Positions 60,329-64,000 of a stretch of DNA of 64,000 nucleotides are shown here, in pieces. The notes below the pieces were generated by a model that worked only from the letters and a program-made list of their open reading frames with translations, was not told where the DNA came from and searched no databases. The position numbers and the translations under genes are program-made. The DNA comes from Hyphomicrobium_A sp963782555 (GTDB lineage: Bacteria > Pseudomonadota > Alphaproteobacteria > Rhizobiales > Hyphomicrobiaceae), in assembly GCA_963782555.1 (NCBI GenBank), contig CAWAKB010000004.1:762236-826235 (forward strand). The letters are read 5' to 3'. Position 1 is the stretch's first letter, and every line of letters begins with the position of its first letter.

Positions 60329-61393
60329 ATGTCCACATTCGAACGCTATCTCACGGTCTGGGTCGGGCTCTGCATCGTGCTCGGTATCGCCCTTGGGCAT
60401 TTCTTCCCTACGGTATTCCATGCCATCGGCACTGCCGAGATCGCCAAGGTCAACCTGCCGGTTGCGGCTCTGATCTGGCTGATGATAATCCCCATGCTGG
60501 TCAAGATCGACTTCGCCGCGCTTGCGCGGGTGAAGGAGCACTGGCGCGGGATTGGCGTGACGCTGTTCATCAATTGGGCGGTGAAGCCGTTCTCGATGGC
60601 GCTGCTCGGATGGCTATTCATTGGCTGGATATTCAGGCCGTATCTTCCCGCCGACCAGATCAACAGCTACATCGCCGGCCTGATCCTGCTCGCCGCCGCG
60701 CCCTGCACGGCCATGGTCTTCGTCTGGAGCAACCTCTCCGACGGCGAGCCGCATTTCACCTTGAGCCAGGTCGCCCTCAACGACGTGATCATGGTGTTCG
60801 CGTTTGCACCGATCGTGGGGCTTTTGCTCGGTCTGTCGGCGATCACGGTGCCTTGGGAGACGCTGCTTCTCTCCGTTGTGCTCTACATCGTCGTTCCGGT
60901 GATCCTGGCGCAGCTCGTTCGGCGCGCGGTGCTCGGCGGAGGCGGAGAGCCGGCGCTCAAGCGGCTACTCGCCAAACTGCAGCCGCTGTCGCTGGTCGCG
61001 CTGCTCGCCACGCTCGTGCTGTTGTTCGGCTTCCAGGGCGAGCAGATCCTGGCCCAGCCGCTCATCATCGCCATGCTGGCCCTGCCGATCCTGATCCAGG
61101 TCTACTTCAACTCGGGGCTCGCCTACCTGCTCAACCGGGCTGCCGGTGAGGAGCACCGCGTGGCGGCGCCGTCTGCCCTTATCGGGGCGAGCAACTTCTT
61201 CGAGCTCGCCGTCGCGGCGGCGATCAGCCTGTTCGGCTTCGATTCCGGTGCGGCGCTGGCGACGGTCGTCGGCGTCTTGATCGAGGTGCCGGTGATGCTG
61301 TCCGTGGTGAAGATCGTGAACTCGAGCCGCGGCTGGTACGAGGCGGGCAGCGCCGTGAAAGGCCGCAGAACTCCTGCGCGGGTTGAGGTCTAA
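60329..61393 (+). CDS. ACR3-family arsenite efflux permease
   Basis: A 354-residue permease from the ATG at 60329 (MSTFERYLTVWVGLCIVLGIALG). About ten helices; the conserved LAAAPCTAMVFVWSNLSDGEP holds the essential Cys of ACR3 exporters, followed by LSQVALNDVIMVFAFAPIV and the C-terminal SALIGASNFFELAVAAAISLFG. It expels arsenite using proton-motive force. It lies 70 bases after LMW arsC and 3 bases before the second arsC, so it is one operon. Commonly annotated arsB. Confidence 0.93.
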   Translation: MSTFERYLTVWVGLCIVLGIALGHFFPTVFHAIGTAEIAKVNLPVAALIWLMIIPMLVKIDFAALARVKEHWRGIGVTLFINWAVKPFSMALLGWLFIGWIFRPYLPADQINSYIAGLILLAAAPCTAMVFVWSNLSDGEPHFTLSQVALNDVIMVFAFAPIVGLLLGLSAITVPWETLLLSVVLYIVVPVILAQLVRRAVLGGGGEPALKRLLAKLQPLSLVALLATLVLLFGFQGEQILAQPLIIAMLALPILIQVYFNSGLAYLLNRAAGEEHRVAAPSALIGASNFFELAVAAAISLFGFDSGAALATVVGVLIEVPVMLSVVKIVNSSRGWYEAGSAVKGRRTPARVEV

Positions 61394-61396
61394 GGC

Positions 61397-61807
61397 ATGG
61401 CAATCGTCATCTATCACAATCCCGACTGCGGAACCTCGCGCAACACGCTAGCCATGATCAGGCAATCGGGCGAGGAGCCCGAGGTGATCGAATACCTCAA
61501 GACCCCGCCGACACGTGAGCGGCTGGTCGAGCTGATTGCAGCCATGAGCATCACGCCGCGCGATCTTCTGCGCCGCAAAGGCACGCCATACGACGAACTC
61601 GAGCTCGACGACGCCAAATGGACTGACGACCAGCTCATCGACTTCATGATGACCCACCCCATCCTCATCAACAGGCCAATCGTCGTGACACCCAAGGGCG
61701 TGCGACTGTGCCGCCCCTCCGAGGCGGTGCTCGATATCCTGCCCAATCCAGATATCGGACCGTTCACGAAGGAGGACGGCGAGGTCGTCACCGCGGAAAG
61801 GGGTTAG
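61397..61807 (+). CDS. arsC: Glutaredoxin-coupled arsenate reductase
   Basis: A 136-residue ArsC of the thioredoxin-fold (E. coli R773-like) family. Catalytic Cys11 in HNPDCGTSRN, the substrate Arg residues in INRPIVVT and LCRPSEAVLDIL, and DLLRRKGTPY. It reduces arsenate with glutathione and glutaredoxin. Having both ArsC types in one operon is redundant but not rare in soil alphaproteobacteria. Last gene of the operon. Confidence 0.93.
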   Translation: MAIVIYHNPDCGTSRNTLAMIRQSGEEPEVIEYLKTPPTRERLVELIAAMSITPRDLLRRKGTPYDELELDDAKWTDDQLIDFMMTHPILINRPIVVTPKGVRLCRPSEAVLDILPNPDIGPFTKEDGEVVTAERG

Positions 61808-62231
61808 CGCCACGGTCGAACGCGATCCTTCGCTCCCCATTGTCAAAGCAGTCGCCTTCAAGCTGCGCCATCAGTCTGCTACGGTCGCCATGGCCCTAAC
61901 TGTTAAGATGGTCATCGGCGCTTCTGGTAGCCGAGCGGACGTGAACCGCAAGCGGAGATTTTGGCGGCTCGAACGCCAGCTCGACTTCCGCAATCTCGGC
62001 ATAGCGGTCTTCGCCACAGCAGGGCGTAGCTGAGCTTCAATGACCGCAACGGGTCATTAGCGGCCTCAGTAGGCGCAGGTCAGCGCGTCCGCTTAGATCT
62101 CAACAGCAGAACAAGACTGAGCAGCGAGGAGAAACCAGGAGAAGAGTGTGCGGGCTCGTTCCAGTTCTCGGGGGTTCGACCCCATCGCTGGAATTATTTC
62201 GCATTATTATTAGCAATATCAATTAGTTATA
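61808..62231. other. Intergenic region before att-like site D
   Basis: No gene supported. Contains a short dispersed element at 62040-62066, a GGGGGTTCGACCCC T-arm-like string near 62169, and AT-rich sequence (about 62195-62230) leading into site D. Confidence 0.45.
62040..62066. repeat. Short palindromic dispersed element, second copy
   Basis: TGACCGCAACGGGTCATTAGCGGCCT; shares CGGGTCATTAGCGGCC with 6827-6852. Confidence 0.4.
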
Positions 62232-62340
62232 TGGCGCCCCGTAGGGGACGGGTTAATTCAGCGCCATAAAGCATTGATATCACGATATTTTATATGACTG
62301 CTACTGCTACGCACAGTAGCACATTGCGGTAGCAGTTTGC
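62232..62340 (+). repeat. att-like site D
   Basis: Core GGCGCCCCGTAGGGG at 62233-62247, then GACGGGTTAATTCAG, ATTGATAT and the CTGCTACTG / CAGTAGC hairpin, in the same order as site B at 35048. No recombinase gene is adjacent. It would be the right boundary of the arsenic-carrying segment. Confidence 0.65.
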
Positions 62341-62540
62341 TTCCGAATTCGTTGGCGAGACCGCCGAACTCGATGAGAGCCAAATCGACGACGGGCTGAT
62401 CGTGCTGTTGCCGCGCGGGGCGACCACGTTGACCGCGAAGGCGTTGCCGAACTCGAACGGGCGTTCGGCAAGAACGGTGAGATGCCCGCGATGCGGTGGC
62501 TGATGGTGGCGCATCACACAGAGTTCAAGCTTTGGGCTTG
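62338..62540 (+). pseudogene. Remnant of an MKDK-family-like gene 3' end
   Basis: Reads VGETAELDESQIDDGLIVLLPRGATTLT in one frame and EGVAELERAFGKNGEMPAMRWLMVAHHTEFKLW in the next: one missing base near 62432 separates them. LLPRG followed by TLxRE and LERAFG parallels the end of the gene at 49079. There is no N-terminal part. It abuts the hairpin of site D. Confidence 0.6.
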
Positions 62541-62896
62541 GCGGCATCCACCATGAGGCGACCCAACTCCTGCGCCTGGAGCGCGTACGTCTGCATCTGG
62601 CTCTGGGCATAGTGGGTCTGAAGCGCCAGCACATCCTGAATGTCCTTGGCGTTGGCGAGCGAGCTCGCCAGAGTAAATCCAGCCTCGGCGTTCTGCTTGG
62701 CGAATCGAACGGCTTTGTCTTGAACCGCCTTGAATCCGGAGGTCATCTCGTTGGGCGGCAACGCACCCCACCACATGCTCATCGCCTGCGTCATGGCGTC
62801 CATGAACTGGCCGTAGGCCGCGCTGGCCTGCTCGACATTTTTCTCGGCTAGCTCGCGTAATTGCGGTGGGATATCGAAAGATTGGTCTTTGGCCAT
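62525..62896 (-). CDS. Phasin family protein
   Basis: A 123-residue helical protein: MAKDQSFDIPPQLRELAEKNVEQASAAYGQFMDAMTQAMSMW, then FKAVQDKAVRFAKQNAEAGFTLASSLANAKDIQDVLALQTHYAQSQMQTYALQAQELGRLM. This is the phasin_2 pattern (ELAEKNVEQA and LANAKDxQDVLxLQxxFxxxQM). Phasins coat polyhydroxyalkanoate granules. It fits the PhaA-like thiolase at 55431. The gene ends inside the remnant at 62338 on the other strand. Confidence 0.9.
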   Translation of the reverse strand: MAKDQSFDIPPQLRELAEKNVEQASAAYGQFMDAMTQAMSMWWGALPPNEMTSGFKAVQDKAVRFAKQNAEAGFTLASSLANAKDIQDVLALQTHYAQSQMQTYALQAQELGRLMVDAAKPKA

Positions 62897-63022
62897 GGGT
62901 TCACTCGGGGCTGTAATGATGCCGGACGTCGAGCTTTAGCACGAAAATTGCCCGACTGACCAACTGAGACACACGCCCTCAGTGCCTCTACCGGTCGATG
63001 AGATAGTCCATACATAGCGCTC

Positions 63023-63724
63023 TTACCGTCTGAGAACTCCAGACCAGGCTTCAGCAGCAACTTCATGTGCGTCGTGATCGATTAGGTCGCCATGGGACAA
63101 TACGATCTGTCGAAAGTCCCACGCCAATATGCGCCGAAGCGACTTCGCCGCCGAGATCCGGTCGTTCCACCCCATCCGGTATTCGGGCGCGGGCCTGGGA
63201 TTCCCCCACATGCGCAACACATATTTGAACCAGAACTTCAACGCACCCCCAATGTTGGGCGTCGCGTCGGTGAAGTTCTCGATGAGGTCAACAAGGATCA
63301 GAGTGCGGCTGGCGCGGTGATACATCGCAACCTCCCGCATGATGCGCGTCCCTTGCACGAGCACCTGGTCGATTTCCCCCATCCAGTCCGCGGGCGCTAG
63401 ATCGCCGAGAATGCCATCATACTTCAGATCGGGCCGTTTCCTTTCGATGCCCGGGCAGATCCACGTCTTCGCGTCTGGAAATGCGGTCTGCGCCGAGGTT
63501 GCGTGCAAATGGTGGAAATTTCCAGGGACGACAATGTGGGCCACCGGACCGAGCGCCGAGATTTCTTCGGCTATGGCCGCGGTGATGTGGCAGGGCGAAT
63601 GCAGCATGATCTGGCCAGAGGCGAGGCGGATCGTCGTCATACGTGCCTCGAACCTCGTACCCGCCAGTCGAACGGGATAGATGCAAAGCCATATCTGATT
63701 GGCAATGTAGCTGGTAAGGAGCAT
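63023..63724 (-). CDS. DUF4336 domain protein
   Basis: A 233-residue protein from the ATG at 63724 (MLLTSYIANQIWLCIYPVRLAGTRFEARMTTIRLASGQIMLHSPC), with GGGAGGAAA upstream. It contains VVPGNFHHLHATSAQTAFPDAKTWICPGIERKRPDL and ILVDLIENFTD, the DUF4336 pattern related to the metallo-beta-lactamase fold, although the HxHxDH motif is reduced. The longer frame to 63892 adds unlikely residues. The final part (VLSHGDLIDHDA) has the expected His/Asp pair. Function unknown. Confidence 0.8.
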   Translation of the reverse strand: MLLTSYIANQIWLCIYPVRLAGTRFEARMTTIRLASGQIMLHSPCHITAAIAEEISALGPVAHIVVPGNFHHLHATSAQTAFPDAKTWICPGIERKRPDLKYDGILGDLAPADWMGEIDQVLVQGTRIMREVAMYHRASRTLILVDLIENFTDATPNIGGALKFWFKYVLRMWGNPRPAPEYRMGWNDRISAAKSLRRILAWDFRQIVLSHGDLIDHDAHEVAAEAWSGVLRR

Positions 63725-64000
63725 CCCGTTTCCTCCCTCGCATCTGCACGAAGGCGCAGCGTCAACCATACGGCTGATGGTTGGTTTGGTCGACGTTGAA
63801 CGAACGGCGTTGAGAGACCAGCTGGCAGGACGCCGGCGCGAACGTGTGCCCGCATCGCAAGAAGCATTTCGAGTCCCCGGGACGAGAGCCACACCGCCTG
63901 TTCATGGCCGAATATCGACGTGCATCCGGCGGCAAGTCATTGCCAACCGAGCCGTTGCACTCACTCACCGACACGACGAAAGGTCGGCTTCGGATCATGA

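Noticed and set aside
62160..62195. tRNA or tmRNA 3' end suggested by GGGGGTTCGACCCC
   Set aside because: No consistent T-stem with the 7-base loop and no matching 5' acceptor strand nearby.

Overview
The window is high-GC bacterial DNA that looks like an alphaproteobacterium of the Hyphomicrobiales (Bradyrhizobium / Xanthobacteraceae-like). The basis is family content: HWE histidine kinases, a CheB-CheR-kinase hybrid with a FixJ-type output domain, DUF3309, PRC-barrel, phasin and polyhydroxybutyrate-type thiolase genes, an EcfG-like promoter and a PqqA peptide. No rRNA, complete tRNA or CRISPR array was seen. This is recognition by eye, not a database result.

Layout. 1-7 kb: the 3' part of a six-hairpin glycosidase-like gene, an RBBP9-type hydrolase, an exported protein and a large TIR-membrane-Sel1 protein. 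7-34 kb: an envelope, stress and sensing region. It holds DUF2147, VIT, DUF3309, two HWE kinases, PqqA, small exported proteins, the CheB/CheR hybrid kinase (frameshifted), RlpA, PRC-barrel, AI-2E-family transporter, a 1472-residue autotransporter, Crp and GntR regulators and a response regulator/hybrid kinase pair. 34-51 kb: a mobile mosaic with a truncated tyrosine recombinase, a TIR-like/macro fusion, a TIR-membrane protein, an FtsH-like HEAGH protein, bactofilin, diguanylate cyclase, receiver proteins, transposase debris, and at least four copies of a hairpin-containing module interleaved with gene ends that all finish in the same short C-terminus. A full-length tyrosine recombinase closes it. 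51-58 kb: a broken integrase, an ABC efflux operon bracketed by a partial and a complete thiolase gene, then OsmC, a CxxC thioredoxin-like protein and a permease. 58-62 kb: an arsenic operon (arsR, LMW arsC, ACR3, Grx-type arsC) with a divergent membrane protein. 62-64 kb: a gene remnant, a phasin and a DUF4336 protein.

Mobility. A 14-15 bp core (GGCGCCCCGTAGGG with or without a final G) occurs four times in direct orientation at 7037, 35048, 50767 and 62233. Two of the copies lie just 3' of recombinase genes, with GTGTCCAAC/GGGACAC-type repeats beside them. I read this as a tandem array of integrative elements: A-(cargo)-int-B-(cargo)-int-C-(cargo)-D. The B-C element carries the TIR/macro genes and is the best candidate for an undescribed defence-type island. 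The C-D element carries arsenic resistance.

Caution: at least seven single-base frameshifts were inferred (near 14.80, 36.64, 38.9, 48.67, 49.46, 58.12 and 62.43 kb), some in genes that otherwise look functional. Assembly error is therefore a live alternative to gene decay or programmed shifting.
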